A stretch of DNA of 7,884 bases from Deltaproteobacteria bacterium (GTDB taxonomy: Bacteria; Desulfobacterota; Deferrimicrobia; Deferrimicrobiales; Deferrimicrobiaceae): assembly GCA_003513855.1 (NCBI GenBank), contig DOTC01000048.1, positions 1,785 to 9,668 on the forward strand, given 5' to 3'. Of the stretch, positions 1 to 6,551 are shown one piece after another. The first letter of the stretch is position 1; each line of letters begins with the position of its first letter. The notes beneath the pieces are model-generated. The model ran no database searches and was not told the DNA's origin. It worked only from the letters and a program-made list of their open reading frames with translations. The translations under genes were made by a program, and so were the position numbers.

Positions 1-734
1 GCCTCGGCGACCAGCGAATCCCAGAGAGTCCGGTCATAGTCGGAGAGGTGCTGGAACGAGAACGTTCGCCTTCGCAGCCCGGGCGCCGTATGCGTCGCGA
101 AGAGCGCCGCCTCGATCGGGATCGTTCCCGCCCCGCAGGTCGGGTCGACGAGCGGTGTGCCCCCGTCCCAGCCGGTCAGGAACACCATCCCCGCCGCGAG
201 CGTCTCCCGGAGGGACGCCTCCTCCGGGTCGCCCCGGTATCCCCGCCGGTTGAGGCTTTCCCCCGACAGGTCCAGCGATACGGTGCACGCGTCCCCCACG
301 ATCCGGACGTTGATCCTGATCTCCGGGGAGAGGGGATCGACGTTCGGCCGGGAGCCGGACCTCTCGCGGAACCGGTCGACGACGGCGTCCTTCGTCTTTT
401 GTGCCGCGAAGTGCGAGTGAGTTACCCCTGAGTCGCGCACCGTCGCGTCGACGGCGATCGTCTTCCGGACCGGAAAGAGGTCGGGCCATGGGATCGCCTT
501 CACCCCCTCGTAAAGGGTGGCCGGCGTGGGGGACGGGAAATCGAACAGGTGAAGAAGGACACGGTTGGCCGTCCGAAGCCACAGGTTCGCCTTATACCCA
601 AGGGCGGCGTCTCCGGAAAAGGAGACGCCGCCGGTCGACGTCGCGACCACCTTTCCCCCCAGCGCCCGGATCTCCCCGGCCAGGACGTCCTCGAGCCCCT
701 TGCTCGTGGTGGCGAAATACAGTCGACTTCCCAT
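1..734 (-). CDS. rlmL: THUMP-domain class I SAM-dependent RNA methyltransferase, RlmL/YpsC type (partial, 3' end off window)
   Basis: Reading the minus strand from the ATG at 734-732 gives 244 open codons with no stop before the window edge. The protein starts MGSRLYFATTSKGLEDVL, the usual RlmL/YpsC opening, and has the GGVSFSGD segment near residues 35-42. A THUMP region follows at about 45-155, then the family signature LDLSGESLNRRGYR at 154-167, an ETLAAG helix at 177-182 and SAM-binding motif I, DPTCGAGTIPIEAAL, at 197-211. Known members methylate the N2 of a guanosine in 23S rRNA (G2445 in E. coli) in the cytoplasm; the exact target here is inferred from family only. The catalytic part downstream of motif I, including the NPPY-like motif, is missing because the window ends. 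An in-frame TAG lies three codons upstream, so 734 is the first possible ATG. No well-spaced Shine-Dalgarno precedes it. It is divergent from gatC. Confidence 0.9.
   Translation of the reverse strand, partial: MGSRLYFATTSKGLEDVLAGEIRALGGKVVATSTGGVSFSGDAALGYKANLWLRTANRVLLHLFDFPSPTPATLYEGVKAIPWPDLFPVRKTIAVDATVRDSGVTHSHFAAQKTKDAVVDRFRERSGSRPNVDPLSPEIRINVRIVGDACTVSLDLSGESLNRRGYRGDPEEASLRETLAAGMVFLTGWDGGTPLVDPTCGAGTIPIEAALFATHTAPGLRRRTFSFQHLSDYDRTLWDSLVAE
603..632. repeat. Perfect 12-bp inverted repeat inside the RNA methyltransferase gene
   Basis: GGCGGCGTCTCC (603-614) and GGAGACGCCGCC (621-632) are exact reverse complements around the 6-base loop GGAAAA (TTTTCC on the coding strand). On the methyltransferase mRNA the hairpin begins about 100 nt after the start codon and encodes the GGVSFSGDAA part of the conserved N-terminus. 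It may result from codon choice under protein constraint rather than from a regulatory role. Confidence 0.65.
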
Positions 735-740
735 TCCCTC

Positions 741-746
741 ATTCTA
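741..746 (-). promoter_or_regulatory. Candidate -10 box for the leftward RNA methyltransferase gene
   Basis: Read on the minus strand, 746-741 is TAGAAT, a 5 of 6 match to the -10 consensus. With standard geometry the transcript would start at or within a base of 734, the A of the methyltransferase ATG, which would make a leaderless mRNA. No good -35 is seen at 16-18 bp spacing, so this is a weak prediction. Confidence 0.3.
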
Positions 747-778
747 ATTCCATCCCCTGCCGGAAACGACCGGCGTTT

Positions 779-807
779 TTGCGCCCCCCCGGCAACTGTG
801 GTAAATT
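779..807 (+). promoter_or_regulatory. Candidate sigma70-type promoter for gatC and the downstream genes
   Basis: A possible extended -10 is TGG followed by TAAATT (799-807; the hexamer at 802-807 matches TATAAT at 4 of 6). A weak -35, TTGCGC, lies at 779-784 with a 17-bp spacer. Transcription would begin near 814, giving a leader of about 20 nt before the gatC ATG at 836. The element sits in the AT-rich part of an otherwise GC-rich region. The assignment rests on pattern matching only. Confidence 0.45.
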
Positions 808-817
808 GAAATTCTTA

Positions 818-835
818 CGAAAACGGGGGGTTTCG
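818..835 (+). promoter_or_regulatory. gatC ribosome binding site in the loop of a short inverted repeat
   Basis: The only Shine-Dalgarno-like sequence before the gatC ATG is a run of six G at 825-830, five bases from the start codon. It lies in the 8-base loop between CGAAA (818-822) and TTTCG (831-835), which can pair as a 5-bp stem ending directly against the AUG. The stem is weak, with two G-C and three A-U pairs. Confidence 0.45.
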
Positions 836-1126
836 ATGGCGATCACCAGGGAAGAGGTGTTGCACGTGGCCCGGCTCGCCCGGCTGGCCCTTTCTTCCGA
901 CGAGGCGGACAGGATGAGGGAGCAGCTCGGGGACATCCTCGCCTACATCCGGCAGCTTGACCGTCTCGATACGTCGGAAGTCGTCCCCACCTCCCACGCC
1001 GTGGAAACGGGAACTCCCTATCGCGACGACTCGGTGCATCCCTTCGGGGAAAAGGAGGAGATCCTGAAGAACGCCCCGGACCGGGAAGACGATTTCTTCC
1101 GCGTTCCCCGGATCATCGAGGACTGA
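836..1126 (+). CDS. gatC: Asp-tRNA(Asn)/Glu-tRNA(Gln) amidotransferase subunit C
   Basis: GatC is the small structural subunit that wraps around the GatA-GatB interface and stabilises the cytoplasmic GatCAB complex. The 96-residue product has the normal family length. It opens [20 protein letters not shown], the conserved N-terminal helix, followed by the helix [19 protein letters not shown], the VVPTSHAV turn at about 54-61, a D-S-V segment and a C-terminal stretch with [15 protein letters not shown], all typical of GatC. The start is the ATG at 836, which begins exactly where homologues begin; a longer open frame reaching back to 401 would run antisense through the methyltransferase gene and is not believed. 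It is the first gene of the train, with gatA starting 4 nt after its stop, so translation is probably coupled and subunits made in step. Confidence 0.97.
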   Translation: MAITREEVLHVARLARLALSSDEADRMREQLGDILAYIRQLDRLDTSEVVPTSHAVETGTPYRDDSVHPFGEKEEILKNAPDREDDFFRVPRIIED

Positions 1127-1130
1127 AACC

Positions 1131-2603
1131 GTGGCCGGCATCCCCGTGCACGAGTGGACCCTTCTCGACGCCGCGCGGGCTGTCCGCGAAAGGGAGGTCT
1201 CCTCCCGGGAGCTCACCCGCGCCCTGCTGGAGCGGATCGACCGGATGAACCCGAGGATCAACGCCTACATCACGATTCTGCCGGAACAGGCGATGCGGGA
1301 TGCCGCCGCACGCGACGAAGAGCTTGCCGCGGGCGGGGCCCGGGGCCCTCTGCACGGCGTCCCCGTGGCGCTCAAGGACATCTTCTGCACGAAGGGGATC
1401 CGCACGACGTGTGGAAGCCGGATCCTGCACGACTTCGATCCGCCGTACGACGCCACGGTCACCGGGAAGATCCGGGAGGCCGGCGCGGTCCTCCTGGGCA
1501 AGCAGAACATGGACGAGTTCGCGATGGGATCCTCCACGGAGACGTCCTGGTTCGGCCCCGCGCGGAATCCCTGGGCGGCGGACAGGATCCCGGGCGGCTC
1601 CTCCGGGGGGACGGCGGCCGCCGTGGCGGCGGGAACCTGTTTCGCCGGGGTGGGAACGGACACGGGAGGCTCGATCCGCCAGCCGGCGTCCCTGTGCGGC
1701 GTCGTGGGGGTGAAGCCGACCTACGGCCGCGTCTCCCGGTACGGCATGATCGCCTTCGCGTCGTCGCTGGACCAGGGAGGCCCGATCGCCCGCACCGTCC
1801 CGGACGCGGCGGTCGTCCTGGGGGTCATCGCGGGGCCCGACCGCCGGGACTCGACCTCGGTCGACGTCCCGGTGCCCGACTATCTCGCCGCGACCGGAAG
1901 GAGCGTCAAGGGGATGCGGGTGGGACTGCCGCGCGAATACTTCGCGGGGGGGCTGGACGCTTCCGTCAGGACAGCGGTCGAGAAGGCGCTCGAGGCGCTC
2001 GTCTCCCTGGGCGCGGAAGGCGTGGAGATCTCGCTGCCCCACACGGAGTACGCCCTTTCGACGTACTACATCATCGGGCCCGCGGAGGCCTCCTCCAACC
2101 TCGCACGGTACGACGGGGTCCGGTACGGCTACCGGTCGGAGGGGGCGAAGGGACTGATCGAGATGATGTCCCGGACACGCGGCGAGGCGTTCGGCGCGGA
2201 AGTCAAGCGGAGGATCATGATCGGCACCTACGCGCTTTCCGCGGGCTACTACGAGGCGTATTACGGAAAGGCGCAGAAGGTGCGGACCCTCCTGCGGCAG
2301 GATTTCCAGGAGGCGTTCGCCGGGGTCGACGTGATCCTCACCCCCACCGCCCCCACGCCGGCGTTCCGCATCGGGGAGAAGGTGGACGACCCGCTGACCA
2401 TGTACCTCTCGGACATCTACACGATCCCGTGCAACCTGGCGGGGATCCCCGGGATCTCCGTGCCCTGCGGCATGTCGCCCGACGGGCTCCCGATCGGGGC
2501 GCAGCTGCTGGGAAGGCATTTCGACGAGGAGGCGATCCTCGCCGCTGCCGCCGCGATCGAGCGGGAGATCCCGCTGCCGCGGGTGGCGCCGGAGGAAGGG
2601 TAG
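1131..2603 (+). CDS. gatA: Asp-tRNA(Asn)/Glu-tRNA(Gln) amidotransferase subunit A (amidase-signature glutaminase)
   Basis: GatA hydrolyses glutamine (or asparagine) and sends the ammonia through a channel to GatB, where misacylated tRNA is amidated. The 490-residue protein is of normal length and belongs to the amidase-signature family. The Ser-cisSer-Lys triad can be placed: Lys82 in VALKDIF, Ser157 in the [14 protein letters not shown] block (155-168) and the nucleophile Ser181 in [10 protein letters not shown]; the spacings (75 and 24 residues) equal those of the structurally known S. aureus enzyme (79/154/178). The C-terminal [13 protein letters not shown] and LPIGAQLLG segments are also conserved. 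The start is a GTG at 1131, chosen because its product begins like homologues and because GAGGA (1118-1122, inside the end of gatC) is 8 nt upstream. gatB follows after 7 nt. Confidence 0.98.
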   Translation: MAGIPVHEWTLLDAARAVREREVSSRELTRALLERIDRMNPRINAYITILPEQAMRDAAARDEELAAGGARGPLHGVPVALKDIFCTKGIRTTCGSRILHDFDPPYDATVTGKIREAGAVLLGKQNMDEFAMGSSTETSWFGPARNPWAADRIPGGSSGGTAAAVAAGTCFAGVGTDTGGSIRQPASLCGVVGVKPTYGRVSRYGMIAFASSLDQGGPIARTVPDAAVVLGVIAGPDRRDSTSVDVPVPDYLAATGRSVKGMRVGLPREYFAGGLDASVRTAVEKALEALVSLGAEGVEISLPHTEYALSTYYIIGPAEASSNLARYDGVRYGYRSEGAKGLIEMMSRTRGEAFGAEVKRRIMIGTYALSAGYYEAYYGKAQKVRTLLRQDFQEAFAGVDVILTPTAPTPAFRIGEKVDDPLTMYLSDIYTIPCNLAGIPGISVPCGMSPDGLPIGAQLLGRHFDEEAILAAAAAIEREIPLPRVAPEEG

Positions 2604-2610
2604 ACAGGGG

Positions 2611-4026
2611 ATGGAGTTCGAAGCGGTCATCGGCCTGGAGGTCCACGCCCAGCTCGCGACGGAGAGCAAGATCTTCTGCGCCTGCTCGACCGGGTTCGGG
2701 GCGCCCCCCAACGAAAACACCTGTCCCGTCTGCACGGGGATGCCGGGCGTCCTGCCCGTCCTCAACCGCAAGGCGGTGGAGTTCGCCATCCGGACGGCGG
2801 TGGCCACCTCCTGCCGGGTGCAGAACAGAAGCGTCTTTGCCCGGAAGAACTACTTCTATCCGGACCTGCCGAAGGCGTACCAGATTTCGCAGTACGAGCT
2901 GCCCCTGGCGGTCTCCGGCCACATCGACATCGAACGGAACGGCACGACCCGGCGGATCGGGATCACCCGGATCCACCTGGAGGAGGACGCCGGAAAGCTC
3001 GTCCACGCGGGGGCCTTCGCGGGGGCGCAGACGTCGCTGGCGGACCTCAACCGCTGTTCGGTGCCCCTGATGGAGATCGTTTCGGAGCCCGACATCCGGA
3101 CTCCGGAGGAGGGGGGGGCGTACCTGCGCCGACTGCGGGACATCCTCGTCTACCTGGAGGTCTGCGACGGGAACATGGAGGAAGGGTCGTTCCGCTGCGA
3201 CGCGAACGTCTCCGTGCGGCCGAGGGGGCAAAAGGAGTTCGGGACCAAGGCGGAGCTCAAGAACATGAACTCCTTCCGGAACGTGGAGAAGGCCCTCGAG
3301 CATGAGATCCGGCGGCAGATCGAGGTGATCGAGGACGGCGGAGCGGTCGTCCAGGAGACGCGGCTGTGGGACGCCGACGCGGGGGTGACCGTCCCCATGC
3401 GGGGCAAGGAGGAGGCGCACGACTACCGGTATTTTCCCGACCCGGACCTTCTCCCCCTCCATATCGACGAGGCGTGGGTCGAGGAGCTGCGGAAGACGAT
3501 CCCGGAGCTCCCCGGAGAGAAGATCGCGCGTCTTGCCTCCCGGTACGGAATCCCCCGCTACGACGCGGAGCTCCTCTCCTCTTCCCGTCTGCTTGCCGAT
3601 TTCTTCGAGGCGGCGGCCGACGCCTTCGGGGGAAATCCGAAGGTGACCGCGAACGAGTGCATCCAGTGGAAGGATGCCATCGTCGCCGGAAGGATGTCGC
3701 CGGAGACGATCGCGCATGTCGTCGAGGACCGCGAGACCGGAACGATCTCCGCAACGGCCTCCAAGACGCTGGTGGAGGCCGCGATCGGGACCGGGAAGCC
3801 CGTCCGGCAGATCCGGGACGAAAAAGGGTTGACGCAGATCTCCGACGCCGGGGCGCTCGAGGCGATCGTGGACAAGGTCATCGCGGGAAACCCGAAGGAG
3901 GTGGAAAGCTACCGTGCGGGCAAGACCGGCCTGCTCTCCTTCTTCGTGGGGCAGATCATGAAGGAGACGAGGGGCAAGGCCAACCCGAGAATGGTCCAGG
4001 AGGTATTGAAGGCCAAGCTCGGATAG
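2611..4026 (+). CDS. gatB: Asp-tRNA(Asn)/Glu-tRNA(Gln) amidotransferase subunit B
   Basis: GatB binds the misacylated tRNA, activates the side-chain carboxylate with ATP and completes amidation with ammonia from GatA. The 471-residue product is full length for the family. It begins [15 protein letters not shown], with the GLEVH motif at 8-12 that contributes to the Mg/ATP site. Four cysteines, C23, C25, C38 and C41 (KIFCACS and [11 protein letters not shown]), form the structural zinc site found in many GatBs. The motifs [16 protein letters not shown] and [10 protein letters not shown] follow, then RCDANVS, KNMNSF and [10 protein letters not shown]. The C-terminal tail (about 325-471) is the YqeY-like tRNA-binding domain, ending with the classic GKANP..V...L..KLG pattern. 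The ATG at 2611 has GGAGG (2591-2595) and AGGGG (2606-2610) upstream. No damage is visible. Confidence 0.98.
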   Translation: MEFEAVIGLEVHAQLATESKIFCACSTGFGAPPNENTCPVCTGMPGVLPVLNRKAVEFAIRTAVATSCRVQNRSVFARKNYFYPDLPKAYQISQYELPLAVSGHIDIERNGTTRRIGITRIHLEEDAGKLVHAGAFAGAQTSLADLNRCSVPLMEIVSEPDIRTPEEGGAYLRRLRDILVYLEVCDGNMEEGSFRCDANVSVRPRGQKEFGTKAELKNMNSFRNVEKALEHEIRRQIEVIEDGGAVVQETRLWDADAGVTVPMRGKEEAHDYRYFPDPDLLPLHIDEAWVEELRKTIPELPGEKIARLASRYGIPRYDAELLSSSRLLADFFEAAADAFGGNPKVTANECIQWKDAIVAGRMSPETIAHVVEDRETGTISATASKTLVEAAIGTGKPVRQIRDEKGLTQISDAGALEAIVDKVIAGNPKEVESYRAGKTGLLSFFVGQIMKETRGKANPRMVQEVLKAKLG

Positions 4027-4035
4027 GAGAAAGCG

Positions 4036-6546
4036 ATGCGAAAAGGTGCGGTCACAGCGGCAGTCGTCGTCCTCATCATCGTCGTCCTCGTTCTGCTGCT
4101 CCCCCGTCTGCTTCCGGTCGATTCCCTCAGGCCCCGCATCGTGGCGGCTCTCGAAGAGAAGACCGGGCGCACGATCGGCCTTTCGGGACTCTCCCTGTCG
4201 CTGTTTCCCGGAATCGGAGTGAGGGTGGCGGGGCTCACGGTCTCCGGGGACGCGCGCCATCCAAAGGAACAGCTCCTGTCGGTGCCGGAGGCCGAGATCC
4301 GGCTTGCGATCGCGCCGCTTCTGTCCGGGAGGGCGGTGTTCACGAAATGCATCCTTCACCGGCCGAAGATCGTGTTCCGCACATACGCGGACGGCGCCCA
4401 CTCCGCGACGGACATCGTCCGCCGGTTTGCGGGGGAGAAGGGATCCGCCGGCGGGCCCCCCGCGGGGAAAGACGAGGAGCGGGTGGCCGTCGTATTGAGA
4501 ACGGTGAGCGTCGAGGATGCGGGTCTGCTCCTCCACCGGGCGGACAAGGGCGGCAAAGAGAGCAGGTGGGAGATCTCCCCGCTTACCCTGAAGCTGTCCG
4601 GCATCGGGGAAAAGCGGAACGATTTCGAGGTCAGGACGCGGATCGAGGGGCAGGTGCGGGGGGAGGTCTCGTTCGCCGGAAGTCTCTTCCGGGAGCAGGT
4701 GGCGGGAACCGGGCGCGCCGGTTACACCTTCCAGGGGAAAGGGGAGCTGTTCGGGCAGAAGGTGGAGGGCAAGGGAACGTTCTCCGCCGAACGGGAGACC
4801 TCCGTCGTCGACCTCGCGATTACTTTCCCCGGGATCCGGGCGGAGAGGATGCCGGAGATCTTCAAGGATCCGCCGGCAGGCTTTGCGAAGGCGCGGCTAG
4901 AGGGGGTCATCCCTCTTTCCGTGAAGGTCGCCGGGACGCTGGAATCGCCGGAATTCGAAGCCAGGGCTGATCTGACCCGCGCCGGGGCGACGCTCAACGC
5001 GGACCCGGAGCTCCGGAAGACCGTCGACACTCCGTGCACGATCGTGGCCGTTGGACGCTATGCCTCCGACCGGCTGTACCTTTCGAACGCGGAACTTCGC
5101 ATGCCCCCGCTTTCCGTCACCGCGAAGGGCGTCATCCATCCCGCCACCGGGGCACGGGAGTGGGAGGCGACCGCAACGGTCTCCTCCCTCGCCGAGACGG
5201 GGAAACTGCCGGGTGCGGGGCTCCTTTCGGGGTGGTCTCCGGAGGGACGGCTGACGGCGTCGGGAAAGGGGAGGAGCAAGAGGGCGGCCGCACCCGAAAC
5301 GTTCGAAGGAAAGGTCGATCTCGGCGGGGTGGGCTTCCGGATTCCGGACAGGAACGTCGCTCTTCGGGGGCTTACGGGAACAATCTCCCTCGCTCCCGGG
5401 TCCGTGGCGTTCTCCCGGCTCGCCGGACTTCTCAACGGGGAGCGGTTCTCCCTGAACGGCAAAGCTTCCCTCGGCCCCGTCCCGCGGGGGCAGGTCGATC
5501 TGCGGATGGCCTACCTGGACGTGGATGCTCTCTTTCCTCCCGGTGCGGGGGAAAAGAAGGAGGAGAAGGAAGCCGCGACGGGGAAACCGGGAAAGGAGGA
5601 ACGGCGGAAGCGGGAGATCTCCGCGCGGCTTGATGTCGTGATCGACGCCGGCAAGGCGAGGGGAGTGGAGTTCACGGATCTCAAGGGAGTGGTCCGTTAC
5701 GAGAAGGGGAATCTGGTCCTCGATTCCGTGAGCGCACGGATGTACGGCGGGAACGTCGCACTCTCCGGCGTCGTCGGCCTTGCCTCTCCCGATCCCGATT
5801 TCCGGGTAAAGGTTGCGGTCAAGGAGGTTGCGGTCGAGGAGATTCTCTCCCGCAAGACCTCCCTGAAAGACTTTCTCTCCGGTCCGATGTCGCTTTCCGC
5901 GGACATCGGCGGAGGGATGAAGGACTTCGCGGATTTTTCCCGCACCGCTTCCGGCTCCGGCTCCGTCAAGCTGTCCGGTGGTAGAATCAAGGGGTTGGAC
6001 CTGCTTTCGACGGCGGCCGGCGTGGCCGGCCTCCGGACCCTTGTCCCGGACGGCAGGGCGGCGCGCGGCGAGGCGGCGACGCCGTTTTCGGACGTTTCGG
6101 CTTCGTTTACGGTCGAGGCCGGGAAAATCCGGACGGAATCCCTGAGGCTTCTCTCCGAGAAGCTGGGGCTTTCCGGAAAGGCGGCCGTGGGCTTCGACCG
6201 GACGCTCGATTTCCAGGGTGTGCTCCGCCTTTCGAAGGAGATGTCGGCGCGCGTTCGGGGCACGGCGGGGAAGTTCCTGGTCGGCCCGCAGGGCGAGGTG
6301 GAGATCCCCCTGGTCATGTCGGGGCCGGTGACGGCCCCGGTGGTCTCCCTGGATACCGAAGCGCTCGCGAGGGGGGTCGGGGAGCGGCTCCTCAAAGAGG
6401 CGATCGGGGGCATGACCGGGGCTTCGCCGTCCCCCGGAGAGGGCGAAGCCGGGAAGGGGGCGCCCGGGACCAAGCCGGACAAGACGGAGCAACGCAAGGA
6501 AGTGGAGGAGCTGTTCCGGAAACTCCTCCCGGGACAACAGAGGTGA
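4036..6546 (+). CDS. AsmA-family membrane-anchored periplasmic protein
   Basis: The 836-residue product has a basic N-terminus (MRKG) and one hydrophobic segment at about 5-22 that should act as an uncleaved inner-membrane anchor, leaving the rest in the periplasm. The following sequence (LRPRIVAALEEKTGRTIGLSGLSLSLFPGIGVRVAGLTVSGD) matches the AsmA N-terminal pattern. The C-terminal AsmA-like region has SGSVKLSGGRIKGLDLL (about 641-657) and LDFQGVLRLS, rich in alternating beta strands. AsmA-like and TamB-like proteins are thought to form beta-groove bridges for phospholipid movement or outer-membrane assembly; the specific role here is unknown. Two disordered linkers stand out: a Lys/Glu-rich one at about 504-528 and a Pro/Gly/Lys/Glu tail from about 796. 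The ATG at 4036 has AGGAGA (4025-4030, overlapping the gatB stop) 5 nt upstream. It sits 9 nt after gatB and 5 nt before the hydrolase gene. Confidence 0.88.
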   Translation: MRKGAVTAAVVVLIIVVLVLLLPRLLPVDSLRPRIVAALEEKTGRTIGLSGLSLSLFPGIGVRVAGLTVSGDARHPKEQLLSVPEAEIRLAIAPLLSGRAVFTKCILHRPKIVFRTYADGAHSATDIVRRFAGEKGSAGGPPAGKDEERVAVVLRTVSVEDAGLLLHRADKGGKESRWEISPLTLKLSGIGEKRNDFEVRTRIEGQVRGEVSFAGSLFREQVAGTGRAGYTFQGKGELFGQKVEGKGTFSAERETSVVDLAITFPGIRAERMPEIFKDPPAGFAKARLEGVIPLSVKVAGTLESPEFEARADLTRAGATLNADPELRKTVDTPCTIVAVGRYASDRLYLSNAELRMPPLSVTAKGVIHPATGAREWEATATVSSLAETGKLPGAGLLSGWSPEGRLTASGKGRSKRAAAPETFEGKVDLGGVGFRIPDRNVALRGLTGTISLAPGSVAFSRLAGLLNGERFSLNGKASLGPVPRGQVDLRMAYLDVDALFPPGAGEKKEEKEAATGKPGKEERRKREISARLDVVIDAGKARGVEFTDLKGVVRYEKGNLVLDSVSARMYGGNVALSGVVGLASPDPDFRVKVAVKEVAVEEILSRKTSLKDFLSGPMSLSADIGGGMKDFADFSRTASGSGSVKLSGGRIKGLDLLSTAAGVAGLRTLVPDGRAARGEAATPFSDVSASFTVEAGKIRTESLRLLSEKLGLSGKAAVGFDRTLDFQGVLRLSKEMSARVRGTAGKFLVGPQGEVEIPLVMSGPVTAPVVSLDTEALARGVGERLLKEAIGGMTGASPSPGEGEAGKGAPGTKPDKTEQRKEVEELFRKLLPGQQR
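5979..5987 (+). promoter_or_regulatory. Candidate internal extended -10 element within the AsmA-family gene
   Basis: TGG followed by TAGAAT (hexamer at 5982-5987, 5 of 6 to consensus) forms an extended -10-like element in a GC-rich coding stretch. No -35 is recognisable 17 bp upstream. If active it would drive the two salvage genes from about 560 bp upstream. It could equally be chance in the codons for GGRI. Confidence 0.2.
6420..6450 (+). repeat. Perfect 9-bp inverted repeat (hairpin) near the 3' end of the AsmA-family gene
   Basis: GGCTTCGCC (6420-6428) and GGCGAAGCC (6442-6450) are exact reverse complements separated by 13 bases. In RNA this would be a strong GC-rich hairpin about 95 nt before the stop codon. 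It lies in the stretch coding the low-complexity tail ASPSPGEGEAG, where protein constraint is low. No T-run follows, so it is not an intrinsic terminator of the usual kind. Confidence 0.6.
6540..6546 (+). promoter_or_regulatory. Ribosome binding site deciding the start of the nicotinamidase-type gene
   Basis: GAGGTGA at 6540-6546 is a strong anti-Shine-Dalgarno match and overlaps the TGA stop of the AsmA-family gene. It is 5 nt before the ATG at 6552. This favours 6552 over the GTG at 6543, which lies inside the site itself. Confidence 0.75.
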
Positions 6547-6551
6547 GGGAG

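Larger units (their letters stand above)
735..835. promoter_or_regulatory. Divergent intergenic region between the RNA methyltransferase gene and gatC
   Basis: This 101-bp stretch is the only non-coding gap of any size in the window and is visibly richer in A/T than its surroundings at 741-750 and 801-823. It must hold the promoters of both the leftward methyltransferase gene and the rightward gat train. It contains the inverted repeat GCCGG-AAACGA-CCGGC (759-774), an overlapping one GGCG-TTTTTG-CGCC (772-785), a run of seven C (784-790) and a run of six G (825-830). No riboswitch, T-box or tRNA-like structure was recognised. Confidence 0.7.

Noticed and set aside
48..431. Plus-strand open frames in the first 750 bases
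   Set aside because: The real gene here is the minus-strand methyltransferase, which has continuous family motifs; the plus-strand frames are its shadows.
784..830. Pairing of the C7 run (784-790) with the G6 run (825-830) as a leader structure hiding the gatC ribosome site
   Set aside because: The C run lies upstream of the likely transcription start near 814, so it would not be in the mRNA unless transcription starts further upstream.
401..835. Upstream in-frame extension of gatC to an ATG at 401
   Set aside because: The extension is antisense to the methyltransferase gene and the divergent promoter region, has no homology-like features, and would make GatC 241 residues instead of the normal length of about 95.
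1113..2807. Long minus-strand open frame (564 codons) opposite gatA and the start of gatB
   Set aside because: It is antisense to clearly conserved gatA and gatB, its product is Arg/Pro/Gly-rich without recognisable motifs, and such frames are expected opposite GC-rich genes with strong third-position bias.
1154..3070. Plus-strand frame of 638 codons overlapping gatA and gatB
   Set aside because: It is the shifted reading of gatA and gatB, giving an Arg/Gly-rich product with no family features, while the gat frames are intact.
2338..4536. Minus-strand open frame of 732 codons opposite gatB and the AsmA gene
   Set aside because: It spans the boundary of two convincing plus-strand genes and has low-complexity His/Asp/Arg composition typical of a shadow frame.
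6012..6031. GCCGGC repeats around 6012-6031 in the AsmA gene
   Set aside because: They encode an ordinary Ala/Gly/Val stretch in GC-rich codons, and similar short GC repeats are common in the window.
4897..6537. Minus-strand frame of 546 codons opposite the AsmA gene
   Set aside because: No recognisable motif or plausible start context; its composition reflects the reversed codons of the AsmA gene.
6543..6551. GTG at 6543 as the start of the nicotinamidase-type gene
   Set aside because: It lies inside the GAGGTGA ribosome site and has no site of its own; the ATG at 6552 is well spaced and gives the expected N-terminus.
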